Numbered from the stretch's first letter, positions 44,633 to 53,294 are shown. The stretch: 64,000 nucleotides of DNA from JAOSJT01 sp035362335 (GCA_035362335.1 DAOSDL010000008.1:71704-135703), one strand, 5' to 3'. Translations and numbers: made by a program. The notes: generated by a model from the sequence alone, not told the origin.

Positions 44633-46834
44633 TTACCAGCCGGTTTCCAGCATCAGGCGGTACTGACGAACGGGAGAAAGGTTGGCGATGACTTCGGTGT
44701 AGTGATAGTTGAACACATTGTCCACCAGCGCGGTGCAGCGCAGCGGCAGGCCCATGAACGCACCGCTCCACGACAGGCGCAGATCGGTGACATAGGTGGC
44801 GACACGGCGATCGGCGTCGGGAATGACGATGGTCAACTCCTTGTCCAGCGTCTCCATGCGCGACACATACCGCGCATCCACGCCAAAGCGGAAGGCACCC
44901 CACTGCAACCCGGCGGCAGCGTACAGCAAATGCCGGGGACGATATTTCAGTACGGAACCGTCGGACATATCCTCGGGGAAGAGATAGGTGTAGGCGGCCG
45001 AACAATCGAACAATCCCCATGGCTCGCTCTCGAAGGTGAGTTCGTACCCGCGAATGCGTGCTTCGGTGATGTTGCGGAACACGATGCGCCCGTCGGCGGG
45101 ATCCACCGTGGGCTCGACCAGATTCGAGTAGTCGTTCCAGAACACCGCCGCGTCCAGCACCGTGGCCCAGGGCAGCGTGCGCCGGATGCCGAATTCGTAC
45201 GAGGTGCTGCGCTCGGCCTTGAGTGTGGGATTCGGCTTGGTGATGATGCCGCCCGTGCTCGCCGTGGCAAAGCGCTCGGCGATGGACGGCGAACGGAAAC
45301 CCCAGCCATAGGACGCCCGCAGGGTGGTTTCGCTCCACGGCTTCCAGGCGATGCCCAGACGGGGATTCACCTGCATGTCGGTTTCCAGCGTGTCGATGCT
45401 CGTCGCATCGAAGCGCGCACCGGCCGAAAGATGCAGACGCTCGCCCAATGCCACATCATCCTGTGCGTACACCGCCACGCCGTAGCCGTCGCGCTGTCCG
45501 TAAATACGGGCATCCACCCACGAATAGCTCAGTTCCGAGCCGAAGGTGAGCAGCTGATCGCGGCTCATCGCCCACGCGCCCTGCCACTCGGCGCTGGCCT
45601 GCATGGCGGTACTCTGCACCTTGTCGCTGGGCCGCAGCGAAAAATCGGAGGTGTCGCTCTCCGTATCGAAGGCCGTGCGGTACACCGACAGGCGCGAGGT
45701 GGACGCGAAACGCGGGCCATGGGTGACGCGGTACAGCGCCGTACTATGCCATTTGGTGGAATGCACACGCTCGGTCAAATCCTTGTCAGCCGGCGGCTGC
45801 ATGGCATGCGCCAGATCGCGCCAGAACACCCAGTTCCCTCGCTCGTTCGAACTGTAACTGCTGCTCACACTCAGATTGCGCTCGGGCGAAAAGCGATACC
45901 ACACGCGGCCGTTGAGATTCCATTCCGTGTTGTCGTCAAGCTGACGATACCCCTGGTCGCGGCGCAGGCCACCGGCAATACTGTAGGCCAGCGGACCGCG
46001 CGCATCACCGTACATGGCATCCATGCCCGCCATCCACTGCGCGCCACTTCCCCACCATATCCACTGGTCATGACGCGGCTCGTCCCACGCTCCGGCATGC
46101 GCACGCACGCGCAGCATGCTTTCGCGCGGTTCGGTGGTGATCACGTTGATCACTCCGCCCAGCGCGCTCGAACCGTACAGCGCCGAACCCGCCCCTTTCA
46201 CCACCTCGATGCGTTCGACGTTGAACATTGGCACGGCATCGAATTTCACTTCACCCGCATCGCCCGCCAGCACGGGCGCGCCATCCACCAGCAACAGCAC
46301 GCGGCTGCCCACAGCCCTGCTGTAGCCGCTCGACCCGCGAATATTGATCTGATCCTCGGTGATGTTCACGCCCGGAATGCGGCGCAAGGCATTGTCCAGC
46401 GAGGTGATGCCTCGCTCCTGAATATCCCGCGCATCCCAGGTGGACACGCTGACGGGAACCTCTTCCAGGCTCTGCGCATGCTTCCCCGCCGTGACAATCA
46501 CTTCGCCGGTGCTGATGCTGCTTTCCTTCAGCGTGATATCGAGCACGCGCTCCTCACCTGCTTGCAGGGTGAGCGTCACGCTGAACGTGCCGTAACCGAT
46601 CATCGAACAGTTCAGCACGAGGGGACGTCCGGGAGGAAGGGAGGCGATGCGATACCGGCCCTCCGCGTCCGTAGCGCTGCCGAGCACGGTGCCGCGCAAT
46701 GCCACATTCGCCGAAATCAGCGGCAGGCCAGCTTCGTCGGTGACGCGGCCCCGCAATGTGGCGGGCTGCGCCGCGAGGGAAATGGAATAGAGGAGAAGAA
46801 TAGCGGGAATAACCGCGGCACGCAGGCGCCCCAT
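44633..46834 (-). CDS. TonB-dependent outer-membrane receptor with carboxypeptidase-like N-domain
   Basis: Signal peptide, then a CarboxypepD_reg-like domain (ATLRGRVTDEAGLPLISANVALRGT), a linker TGEVIVTAGKHAQSLEEVPVSVSTWDARDI with a TonB-box-like VIVTAGK, a plug domain (IPGVNITEDQINIRGSSGYS, NVERIEVVKGAGSALYGSSALGGVINVIT) and a 22-strand barrel-type C-terminus ending LMLETGW. The 733 residues match BtuB/FepA-size receptors. It is the last gene of an operon with a cobalamin adenosyltransferase, which makes corrinoids a plausible ligand; this is inference. Confidence 0.93.
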   Translation of the reverse strand: MGRLRAAVIPAILLLYSISLAAQPATLRGRVTDEAGLPLISANVALRGTVLGSATDAEGRYRIASLPPGRPLVLNCSMIGYGTFSVTLTLQAGEERVLDITLKESSISTGEVIVTAGKHAQSLEEVPVSVSTWDARDIQERGITSLDNALRRIPGVNITEDQINIRGSSGYSRAVGSRVLLLVDGAPVLAGDAGEVKFDAVPMFNVERIEVVKGAGSALYGSSALGGVINVITTEPRESMLRVRAHAGAWDEPRHDQWIWWGSGAQWMAGMDAMYGDARGPLAYSIAGGLRRDQGYRQLDDNTEWNLNGRVWYRFSPERNLSVSSSYSSNERGNWVFWRDLAHAMQPPADKDLTERVHSTKWHSTALYRVTHGPRFASTSRLSVYRTAFDTESDTSDFSLRPSDKVQSTAMQASAEWQGAWAMSRDQLLTFGSELSYSWVDARIYGQRDGYGVAVYAQDDVALGERLHLSAGARFDATSIDTLETDMQVNPRLGIAWKPWSETTLRASYGWGFRSPSIAERFATASTGGIITKPNPTLKAERSTSYEFGIRRTLPWATVLDAAVFWNDYSNLVEPTVDPADGRIVFRNITEARIRGYELTFESEPWGLFDCSAAYTYLFPEDMSDGSVLKYRPRHLLYAAAGLQWGAFRFGVDARYVSRMETLDKELTIVIPDADRRVATYVTDLRLSWSGAFMGLPLRCTALVDNVFNYHYTEVIANLSPVRQYRLMLETGW

Positions 46835-46837
46835 GGT

Positions 46838-47455
46838 CTACACCTTGCGCCGGCGGACGGCATGCTCGATGGTGTACAGCACTTCCTCCTGCCGCTGCAT
46901 GTCATGCACGAAATCTGTGCTGTCGGTGTCGATCACCAGCGTGGGTCCCAGCGTGTAGCGCTGTATCCAATCCTCGTACAGCGTGTTGAGCCGCACGAGA
47001 TACTCGGTCGCGATGGTCTGTTCGAACTCCCTGCCACGAAGCTGAATCTGGCGCTGCAAGGTGGGCACGGAAGCTCGCAAGTACACCAGCAAATCGGGTG
47101 CCTTGAGATAGCTGGTCATGGCTTCGTACAGCGCACGGTAATTTTCGTAATCGCGGTCGTCCATGTTCCCCATGGCATGCAGATTCAACGCGAAAATCTC
47201 CGCATCCTCGTAAATCGATCGATCCTGCACCACATCCTTGCCCGACTGCGCGATGCCGCGATGGAGCATGAAGCGCTTCGAAAGAAAGTACACCTGGAGA
47301 TGGAAGGACCATCGCCGCATGTCGGCGTAGAAATCCGGCAGATAGGGATTGTCGTCCACCGATTCGAAATGCGGCGCCCAGCCGAATTTCTGATGCAGCA
47401 GCGATGTGAGCGAGGATTTGCCCGAACCGATATTTCCCGCGATGGCGATGAACAT
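46838..47455 (-). CDS. Deoxynucleoside kinase
   Basis: Salvage enzyme phosphorylating deoxyadenosine/deoxyguanosine-type nucleosides. P-loop GNIGSGKS (7-14), the catalytic-glutamate segment ESVDDNPYLPDFYAD, the DRS motif in VVQDRSIYED and the lid arginines in RQIQLRGREFE are all visible. The 205 residues fit the dGK/dAK family. It follows the PduO gene by six bases. Confidence 0.93.
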   Translation of the reverse strand: MFIAIAGNIGSGKSSLTSLLHQKFGWAPHFESVDDNPYLPDFYADMRRWSFHLQVYFLSKRFMLHRGIAQSGKDVVQDRSIYEDAEIFALNLHAMGNMDDRDYENYRALYEAMTSYLKAPDLLVYLRASVPTLQRQIQLRGREFEQTIATEYLVRLNTLYEDWIQRYTLGPTLVIDTDSTDFVHDMQRQEEVLYTIEHAVRRRKV

Positions 47456-47461
47456 GACCTG

Positions 47462-48010
47462 TTACTCCTCCTTGCTCCATTGCGTGTCGGACACACCCGC
47501 CACCGCGTTGGCGAAGCGGGCAAGCACAAACAGGTAATCCGAGAGACGATTCACGAAACGCAGATCCGCTTCGTTGATTTCCTCCATGGCGGCGAGTTGC
47601 ACCACCGAACGCTCGGCGCGGCGGCACACCGTACGCGCCACGTGCAACTGCGCTGCAACGGGCGACCCCCCCGGCAGAATGAAGTAACGAATGGGCTCGA
47701 GACGCGCCTCCACTTCGTCGATAGCGCGCTCGATGCGCGCGATGTGGCTGTCGTCGATGCGCTGTATGTTGACCTGCGTATTGTCAATGGGTGTGGCGAG
47801 ATCGGAACCGAGTACGAACAGCATGTTCTGCAATTGCGCAAGTCGATCCGTCAATTCAAGATCGTGCGCTGCCGCCCGGGCCACTCCCAGTTGCGCGTTG
47901 AGTTCGTCCACCGTTCCATAGGCCTCGATGCGCACACTGTCCTTGCCCACACGTCGTCCGCCGAACAGGGCGGTCATGCCATTGTCTCCGGTTCTTGTAT
48001 AAATTTTCAC
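47462..48010 (-). CDS. Cob(I)alamin adenosyltransferase, PduO type
   Basis: ATP:corrinoid adenosyltransferase forming adenosylcobalamin. The N-terminal YTRTGDNGMTALFGGRRVGKDS motif (ATP binding) and the C-terminal VCRRAERSVVQLA...FVNRLSDYLFVLARFAN motif are diagnostic of the PduO/MMAB family. The 182 residues are typical. It overlaps the MauE-like gene by four bases. No adenosylcobalamin-dependent enzyme is encoded in this window. Confidence 0.95.
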   Translation of the reverse strand: MKIYTRTGDNGMTALFGGRRVGKDSVRIEAYGTVDELNAQLGVARAAAHDLELTDRLAQLQNMLFVLGSDLATPIDNTQVNIQRIDDSHIARIERAIDEVEARLEPIRYFILPGGSPVAAQLHVARTVCRRAERSVVQLAAMEEINEADLRFVNRLSDYLFVLARFANAVAGVSDTQWSKEE

Positions 48011-48942
48011 TTCCGCTGCGTCTCCTTGCTGATGGATTGTATCGCAGACACAACATCAGCGGCGTCAGGAAGTTCCGACCAGGTGTGCGTCACCGCTCCA
48101 TTGTGGAGAATGAACACGCGCGGCAGTGTGCGGTACAGCGGGCGGGCGAAGCGCGGTTCGATGGCGCCAATGGGAAAGGCAGCCGCATACTCGAACATGA
48201 GCGAGGTGAGATGCTGCGTGCCGTCGATCACCAGACCCACCGGACCCACGGCGGCGGGATGCTGCGCGATGCTGTTCATGCGGTTCACATCGCGCTGCAA
48301 GTCGTCGGAGTGCACGGTAAAGAGGAAGACAACATGGGTACCGCTGTTGAGATCGGTGCCGTACAGACCATCGATGGGCCAGGTGCTGAATTGCGCACCC
48401 GGACGTAGTTGGGTGATGAGATCGTCGGCAGGAATGCGCGCGCTGAACGCGACGAGCAGCACAGCCAGCACTCCGCCAGCCACCGTCACCACCGCGCGCC
48501 AATTCTGACCCGGCACGGGCTTGTGCCAGTACACCAGCAGCGCGAACAGCATGGCGAGCAGCATCACCGCATCCTCGATAATAACCGTCTCCGGTCCGCG
48601 ATGCACGAGATTGCCGAAGCAGCCGCAATTTTCGCCAAGGCCGATGGACATGCCATACGCTGTGATGCCGATGAAGAACAGCAACAGCGCGCTCATGAGC
48701 AGCGGCGTGACGCGTGGCCAGAAATTGACGATCAGCGCAAAGGAAAGCATGAATTCCACGATGATCAGCACCCAGGCGGCGAGCCAGGAGAGATCGGGGA
48801 AAATGCCGTAGGTGGCGATTTGCTCAATAAACGACTGCGGGTCCAGCGCCTTCATCGTCGCGGCGAGAATAAAGACAAGCGCGACGGCAACGTGCAGAAT
48901 GCGCGCCGTGACCAGCAGCACACGGTTGGAGGCCAGTTTCAT
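48007..48942 (-). CDS. MauE/DoxX-like membrane protein with C-terminal thioredoxin-fold-like domain
   Basis: Four transmembrane helices in the first 140 residues with the GLGENCGCFGN motif between them, the CGCFG signature of MauE-type proteins of the DoxX/VKOR neighbourhood. A fifth helix follows near residue 155-175. The C-terminal 125 residues (HVVFLFTVHSDDL...RTLPRVFILHNGAVTHTWSELPDAADVVSAI) read like a thioredoxin fold that has lost its CxxC. The protein may pass electrons across the membrane to the thioredoxin encoded next to it; that function is inferred from the MauE family and the gene order. Confidence 0.8.
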   Translation of the reverse strand: MKLASNRVLLVTARILHVAVALVFILAATMKALDPQSFIEQIATYGIFPDLSWLAAWVLIIVEFMLSFALIVNFWPRVTPLLMSALLLFFIGITAYGMSIGLGENCGCFGNLVHRGPETVIIEDAVMLLAMLFALLVYWHKPVPGQNWRAVVTVAGGVLAVLLVAFSARIPADDLITQLRPGAQFSTWPIDGLYGTDLNSGTHVVFLFTVHSDDLQRDVNRMNSIAQHPAAVGPVGLVIDGTQHLTSLMFEYAAAFPIGAIEPRFARPLYRTLPRVFILHNGAVTHTWSELPDAADVVSAIQSISKETQRK

Positions 48943-48945
48943 GGA

Positions 48946-49740
48946 TCACTTCAGGATTGTGAGGAACAGCTCCTCGATGGCGCCGGGCGGATCGCCGATG
49001 ACACGATTCACTTCCTTGCCGTTCTGATAGAAAATCACGGCGGGATAATCGTGACCGTGTTTTTCGAGCGCGGCACGCGGCTCCTGTCCGCCCATGGCGA
49101 TGCCGATGTATTTCACCGAAAAATTCTTGTTCTTCGCATCGTCGAACACGCGCAGCACCGCGGGAAGCACCACTTTGCAGGTGCTGCACCAGGTGGCGAA
49201 CATCACCACGACCTCGGTGGGCTTTTTGTAGGCGGCGAGTTTCTTGATGGCGGCCTGTTTGGGTTTGTAGGCCTTCATACGGACGCGGTATTCCGGACTG
49301 TGCGCCAGAATGGCGGCGGGAGCGACCTCGCCAACGATGGTCTGACGCATGGTGAGGGATACTTTCTTCCCTTTCACCGTGAATACGCTGGACTGGCCTT
49401 TCACAGTATATCCACCCGCATCGCTTCCCGAGGGTATGCCTTTGGTCCAGGCAAAACTTTCCTGCACGCGCAGATCACCTTTCTTGAGCAGGAACACCTT
49501 CTTCGCGGTGAGGTCGATAAACACCGGTCCGTCGAGTTTGGGCGTCTGAAGTATCAACCACGGCTTGTGCGAGGTCGGCTGGAACACCTGCGCATCGAGA
49601 TCGTAAGCGCCGCCAATCTGCACGGCGAATTGCGCATTCTCCTCCCACTCGAATTCGGGCTGCGCACGCAGCGCCGAGGCAGCTGTGAGGGTGAGCAGCA
49701 ACAGCATCGTTGAGACGAACGGCGAGCGCATCGATTTCAT
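48946..49740 (-). CDS. Secreted thioredoxin-family protein
   Basis: The start at 49740 (MKSMRSPFVSTMLLLLTLTAASALRAQ) has GGAG at a proper distance and yields a signal peptide. Residues about 28-165 form a domain I do not recognise. Residues 170-264 are a thioredoxin fold with the active site FATWCSTC (Cys185, Cys188) and the cis-proline segment HDYPAVIFYQNGKEVNRVIG. It should work in the periplasm as a disulfide reductase. It is the first gene of the five-gene operon. Confidence 0.9.
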   Translation of the reverse strand: MKSMRSPFVSTMLLLLTLTAASALRAQPEFEWEENAQFAVQIGGAYDLDAQVFQPTSHKPWLILQTPKLDGPVFIDLTAKKVFLLKKGDLRVQESFAWTKGIPSGSDAGGYTVKGQSSVFTVKGKKVSLTMRQTIVGEVAPAAILAHSPEYRVRMKAYKPKQAAIKKLAAYKKPTEVVVMFATWCSTCKVVLPAVLRVFDDAKNKNFSVKYIGIAMGGQEPRAALEKHGHDYPAVIFYQNGKEVNRVIGDPPGAIEELFLTILK

Positions 49741-50115
49741 GGTGATCTCCATTCCAAAAGTTACAAAATGCCGGAAGGCGAACAAAAGTAATCACACGTT
49801 CCCGCAGGCGAATTCGTTCCGCTAATAAACGGCGCGGCGGGTATTCGGGGAAAGTGGAAAATCCCGCACCCAGATTTCGCCAAAGCAGCGTTTCGCCAAG
49901 GGAAGCGGCGAAGTGCCCTCGCCAGGGCGGCGCATTGCGTCCAGGGCGGCGCATCGGCGATGCATTGCGCGCACGCTTCTTCCCAACCACCGCGCAGGGC
50001 CGGGAGGTTCCGGCGCGACCGCGAAGCCGCGATGTACACGATGTTGCGTGATGCTTGCGCTCCTGCTCCCTTCTCCCCATATTTCCCCTTTCCCTCACCT
50101 GAAACGGACAGCATC
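49741..50115. other. Non-coding gap between divergent thioredoxin operon and dapD
   Basis: No gene is seen. Besides the promoter on the left it holds a 14-base direct repeat CCAGGGCGGCGCAT at 49922-49935 and 49941-49954 (period 19) and a GC-rich stretch. No clear promoter for dapD matches the pattern found elsewhere. Confidence 0.55.
49756..49785 (-). promoter_or_regulatory. Promoter of the thioredoxin-TonB receptor operon: TTG-N19-TAACTTTT
   Basis: On the - strand TTG (49785-49783), 19 bases, TAACTTTT (49763-49756), 15 bases before the start codon at 49740. Confidence 0.6.
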
Positions 50116-50946
50116 ATGCGCGACATTCTTGAGCAGCTTTTATCGATCGATCCCTCACAGGCCGATGCCGAGGCCTTCGCTCTCTACGACCAGCTTCGTC
50201 TGGCCCTGCGCGAGGGACGTCTGCGCGCCGCGCACTGTGTGGACGGCACCTGGGTGGCCGACACCGACATCAAGCGCGCGATTCTGTGGGCGTTCAAGGC
50301 GGGCGTGCTGCGTGATGTCGGGGATGCGGAGTCGGCGGTGTTCGCATTTACCGACAAACACACCCTGCCCGTGCTGCGCTTCGCCGCCGCCGAGGGCAGG
50401 CGCATTGTGCCCGGCGGCACCACCATTCGCGACGGCGCGTTTGTGGCCCCCGGCGTGATTGTCATGCCCCCGGCGTACATCAACATCGGTGCGTATGTGG
50501 ACGAGGGAACACTGGTGGACAGCCACGCGCTTATCGGCTCCTGCGCGCAGATTGGCAAACGCGTGCATGTGAGCGCGGCGGTGCAAATCGGTGGCGTGCT
50601 CGAGCCCGTTGGTGCCGTGCCGGTAATTATCGAAGATGATGTGATGATCGGCGGCAACAGCGGCGTGTATGAGGGCACCATTGTCCGTCGTGGGGCCGTG
50701 CTCGGCACGGGGGTGATTCTCAACGCCTCCACGAGAGTATACGACCTCGTACACGGTCGGGTATTGGCGAAAAGTGTGGACGGTCCCCTCGAAATCCCGC
50801 CCTACGCCGTGGTGGTACCGGGCAGCCGGCCCGCGCGGGGCAGCTTCGCCGCCGAAGCGGGCGTGCACATTTACACACCAGTGATTGTCAAATACCGCGA
50901 CGAGCGCACCGACGCGGCCACGGCATTGGAGGAAAGTCTCCGCTGA
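50116..50946 (+). CDS. dapD: 2,3,4,5-tetrahydropyridine-2,6-dicarboxylate N-succinyltransferase
   Basis: Lysine/meso-diaminopimelate pathway enzyme using succinyl-CoA. The left-handed beta-helix is shown by hexapeptide repeats from residue 105 (RDGAFVAPGVIVMPPAYINIGAYVDEGTLVD, IGSCAQIGKRVHVSAAVQIGGVLEPVGAVPVIIEDDVMIGGNSGVYEG). The N-terminal helical domain and the C-terminal strand segment are intact and the 276 residues match the family. The start at 50116 (MRDILEQLLSIDP) fits E. coli DapD; a longer frame is open upstream. Confidence 0.95.
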   Translation: MRDILEQLLSIDPSQADAEAFALYDQLRLALREGRLRAAHCVDGTWVADTDIKRAILWAFKAGVLRDVGDAESAVFAFTDKHTLPVLRFAAAEGRRIVPGGTTIRDGAFVAPGVIVMPPAYINIGAYVDEGTLVDSHALIGSCAQIGKRVHVSAAVQIGGVLEPVGAVPVIIEDDVMIGGNSGVYEGTIVRRGAVLGTGVILNASTRVYDLVHGRVLAKSVDGPLEIPPYAVVVPGSRPARGSFAAEAGVHIYTPVIVKYRDERTDAATALEESLR

Positions 50947-51303
50947 ACGCCTCCGTGCGGCGGTACGCCGATCTTCGATTCCGGTCGAACAAGAGTGGAA
51001 TGCGATCGTGATCGTTGCTCGATCGCCCATCCACCATTTTCTCCTTACTCCCCCTACCCTCACCACTCTCCCCTAATGGCCCCTACCCCTGTGTGCGCAA
51101 TCAAGTGCGCAATCCAGCAGGGGTAAATTCTTGCATTGCAGTCAATTTCATTTCATATTGCCATTTCAAACTCTATTCGCTAACTTGTATATCTGCCAGC
51201 GTTGTATGCTATTTCCGCATGATCCGCGCTGACATGCTGAAATCACGTAGCCTGAAAACCGGCACGCACGTGCCCGAACTGTTCACAACAAGTGGAAACC
51301 ACC
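50947..51303. other. Non-coding gap between dapD and rpsA with hairpin and AT-rich promoter region
   Basis: A hairpin with arms TACCCCTG (51084-51091) and CAGGGGTA (51118-51125) encloses a tandem duplicate GTGCGCAATC (51093-51102 and 51105-51114). An AT-rich stretch with the rpsA promoter follows at 51125-51190. I see no gene. Confidence 0.6.
51158..51187 (+). promoter_or_regulatory. Promoter of rpsA: TTG-N20-TAACTTG
   Basis: TTG at 51158-51160, 20 bases, TAACTTG at 51181-51187, in the most AT-rich part of the region. The leader before the start codon is about 110 bases. Confidence 0.7.
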
Positions 51304-53235
51304 ATGACGAACGAGCCGAACCCCAACGAGAACCCCGAGATTCAACCCGAGGCCCCCATCGAGCAACCCGAGCAGACGATGGACAGCCCGGTCGATACCA
51401 CGGCTCCAGAGACTCAGGATTCTCCCTCCGCGCCTGCCGAAGAACCCGCACCTGTGAGCGAAACAATGCCCACACCGGAACCGGAGGCCACAGCGGAACC
51501 GTCCGCCGTCGTCATGGAAGAAGTCCCGGCATCCACTGAAAGCATCGAAGCGCCGGTCGCCGAAGCTGCGGTCGAACCCCCCGCCGACGCGACGCCGGTG
51601 GAAGCGGTCGCTGTTGAAGCCCCCGCCGCCGAAGCTGCCCCAGCTGCCGAAGCTGCCCCAGCTGCCGAAGCTGCCCCAGCTGCCGAAGCTGCCCCAGCTA
51701 CCGAAGCTGCTCCAGCTACCGAAGCTGCTCCAGCTACCGAAGCTGCTCCAGCTACCGAAGGCGAAGAAGGACAGAAAAAATCCCGCAACAAGAAGAATAA
51801 GATGTCCGACGAGGAAGCGCAGCCGATCTGGGACGAACTGAGCGCGGCCTTCCAGTCACTGGAACTCCTCCCCATGACCGTGCTGCGCAGCATCCCTGGC
51901 GGTGCGATTGTGGATTACAAAGGCCTCGAAGGCTTCGTGCCGCGTTCGCAGTTCAGCCGCACCGGTCGCACCGACCCGAGCGAGGTCGAGGCCTTGGTGG
52001 GTCAGACCGTGGAAATGGTCGTGATCGAGTTGGGCGAATTCGCGAAGCGCAAATTCGTGTGCAGCCGCCGCCGCGCCCTGCGCCGCAAGCGCATGCTCGA
52101 ACTGGAAAAAAATTCCATCGTCGAAGGCGTGGTCACCTCCATCACGAATTACGGCGCCTTTGTGGACCTCGACGGCACCGACGGCCTGATCCATATCACC
52201 CGTCTGAGCAAGCGCCGTGTCGCCACGCCGCATGAAGTGCTGAAAGTGGGCGAAACCGTGAAGGTGCGCATCGTAGGCATCGACATGAAGGAAGAGCGCA
52301 TCGCTCTGAGCATGAAGGAATTCACCGAGAGCCCCTGGGCTCAGGTCGAAGGCAAATATCCGGTCGGCACAACGGTCAAGGGCAAGGTGGTCAACCTCAC
52401 CGATTTCGGCGCCTATGTCGAACTCGAGTCCGGCGTCACCGGCATGGTGCATATCTCCGACCTCTCCTGGACCAAGCGCGTGCAAACGCCCTCCGAAGTG
52501 GTGAATGTGGGCGATGTGATTGAAGTGCAGGTGATGGACGTCCGCACCAAGGACCGCCGCATCAGTCTGAGTCTCCGCGCCACGCAGCCCGATCCTTGGC
52601 CGCGCCTGGCCAATGTGTTCCCGCAGGACACCGAAGCCAACGGCACCGTGAAAATGATCATGGAATCCGGCGCCATTGTGGCGATGGATTTCGATATCGA
52701 CTGCTTTGTGCCGCGTGGCAAAATGGGCGGTCGCAAGCGCCGCGGCGCCCCGACGCAGCAGGTCGCCACAGTGAATGTCGGCGACAGCGTGCGTGTGAAA
52801 ATCCTCGAAATGAATCCCGAGCGTCACAGCATGATCGGCGCGATCATGCGCGACGATTCGGACGATCGTCCGCCGCGCCGTGAGCGTGGTGGTGACGAGG
52901 ACTTCACCATGCCGCATAGCTCGCCGTCGGACAACGCCTTCCGTCTTGGCGACATCGAAGGTCTGCAAAAACTGCTCAACGCCACCGCAGCCGCCGAGCC
53001 CGCTCCCGCACCGGTCGTGGAAGCGCCTGCTGTAGTGGAAGCGCCCGCAGTAACCGAACCTGCCGCTGAAGCCGTGGTGGAAGAAGTGGCAGCCGCCGAG
53101 CCCGAAACCGTCGAGCCGGTGGAAGCGGCAGTGGAAGAAAGCGCAGCCGCCGATCCGATTGCCGAAGCTCCGGCGGATGACACGCCAGCGACGGACGAAG
53201 CCGCGCCCACGGACGAGCCGACGCCCGCCGTCTGA
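51304..53235 (+). CDS. rpsA: 30S ribosomal protein S1 with long acidic/Ala-rich extensions
   Basis: Four S1 (OB-fold) domains occur in the middle: about residues 185-255, 268-340 (NSIVEGVVTSITNYGAFVDL), 354-428 (TVKGKVVNLTDFGAYVELES, MVHISDLSW) and 440-515. This is short of the six of E. coli S1 but usual for Bacteroidota. An N-terminal extension of about 170 residues, rich in Glu, Pro and Ala, contains seven 18-bp repeats; a similar Ala/Glu/Pro tail of 100 residues closes the protein. ATG 51304 is preferred; GTG 51292 is in frame. No Shine-Dalgarno is seen. Confidence 0.93.
   Translation: MTNEPNPNENPEIQPEAPIEQPEQTMDSPVDTTAPETQDSPSAPAEEPAPVSETMPTPEPEATAEPSAVVMEEVPASTESIEAPVAEAAVEPPADATPVEAVAVEAPAAEAAPAAEAAPAAEAAPAAEAAPATEAAPATEAAPATEAAPATEGEEGQKKSRNKKNKMSDEEAQPIWDELSAAFQSLELLPMTVLRSIPGGAIVDYKGLEGFVPRSQFSRTGRTDPSEVEALVGQTVEMVVIELGEFAKRKFVCSRRRALRRKRMLELEKNSIVEGVVTSITNYGAFVDLDGTDGLIHITRLSKRRVATPHEVLKVGETVKVRIVGIDMKEERIALSMKEFTESPWAQVEGKYPVGTTVKGKVVNLTDFGAYVELESGVTGMVHISDLSWTKRVQTPSEVVNVGDVIEVQVMDVRTKDRRISLSLRATQPDPWPRLANVFPQDTEANGTVKMIMESGAIVAMDFDIDCFVPRGKMGGRKRRGAPTQQVATVNVGDSVRVKILEMNPERHSMIGAIMRDDSDDRPPRRERGGDEDFTMPHSSPSDNAFRLGDIEGLQKLLNATAAAEPAPAPVVEAPAVVEAPAVTEPAAEAVVEEVAAAEPETVEPVEAAVEESAAADPIAEAPADDTPATDEAAPTDEPTPAV
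51631..51756 (+). repeat. Seven 18-bp tandem repeats coding EAAPAA/EAAPAT in rpsA
   Basis: Seven units of 18 bp with no gap: three of GAAGCTGCCCCAGCTGCC, one hybrid GAAGCTGCCCCAGCTACC at 51685-51702, and three of GAAGCTGCTCCAGCTACC. The change of variant in mid-array is what repeated duplication of a mutated unit would leave. Copy number changes would keep the frame. Confidence 0.92.
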
Positions 53236-53254
53236 CATTCACAACAGAACTGAA

Positions 53255-53294
53255 ACGACAACACGAAGGAGCGATCCTTCGTGTTGTCGTTTTT
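53255..53294 (+). terminator. Terminator after rpsA
   Basis: A 16-bp perfect stem ACGACAACACGAAGGA / TCCTTCGTGTTGTCGT with a GCGA tetraloop is followed by TTTT. It is the strongest terminator in the window. Confidence 0.93.

Noticed and set aside
44567..48508. A 1313-codon open frame on the + strand opposite the TonB receptor, kinase and PduO genes
   Set aside because: It is antisense to four well-recognised genes, rich in His, Arg and Gln as GC-rich antisense frames are, and has no family motif.
49922..49954. Two CCAGGGCGGCGCAT copies as a start of a CRISPR array
   Set aside because: Only two copies with a 5-base spacer; no array and no cas genes in the window.
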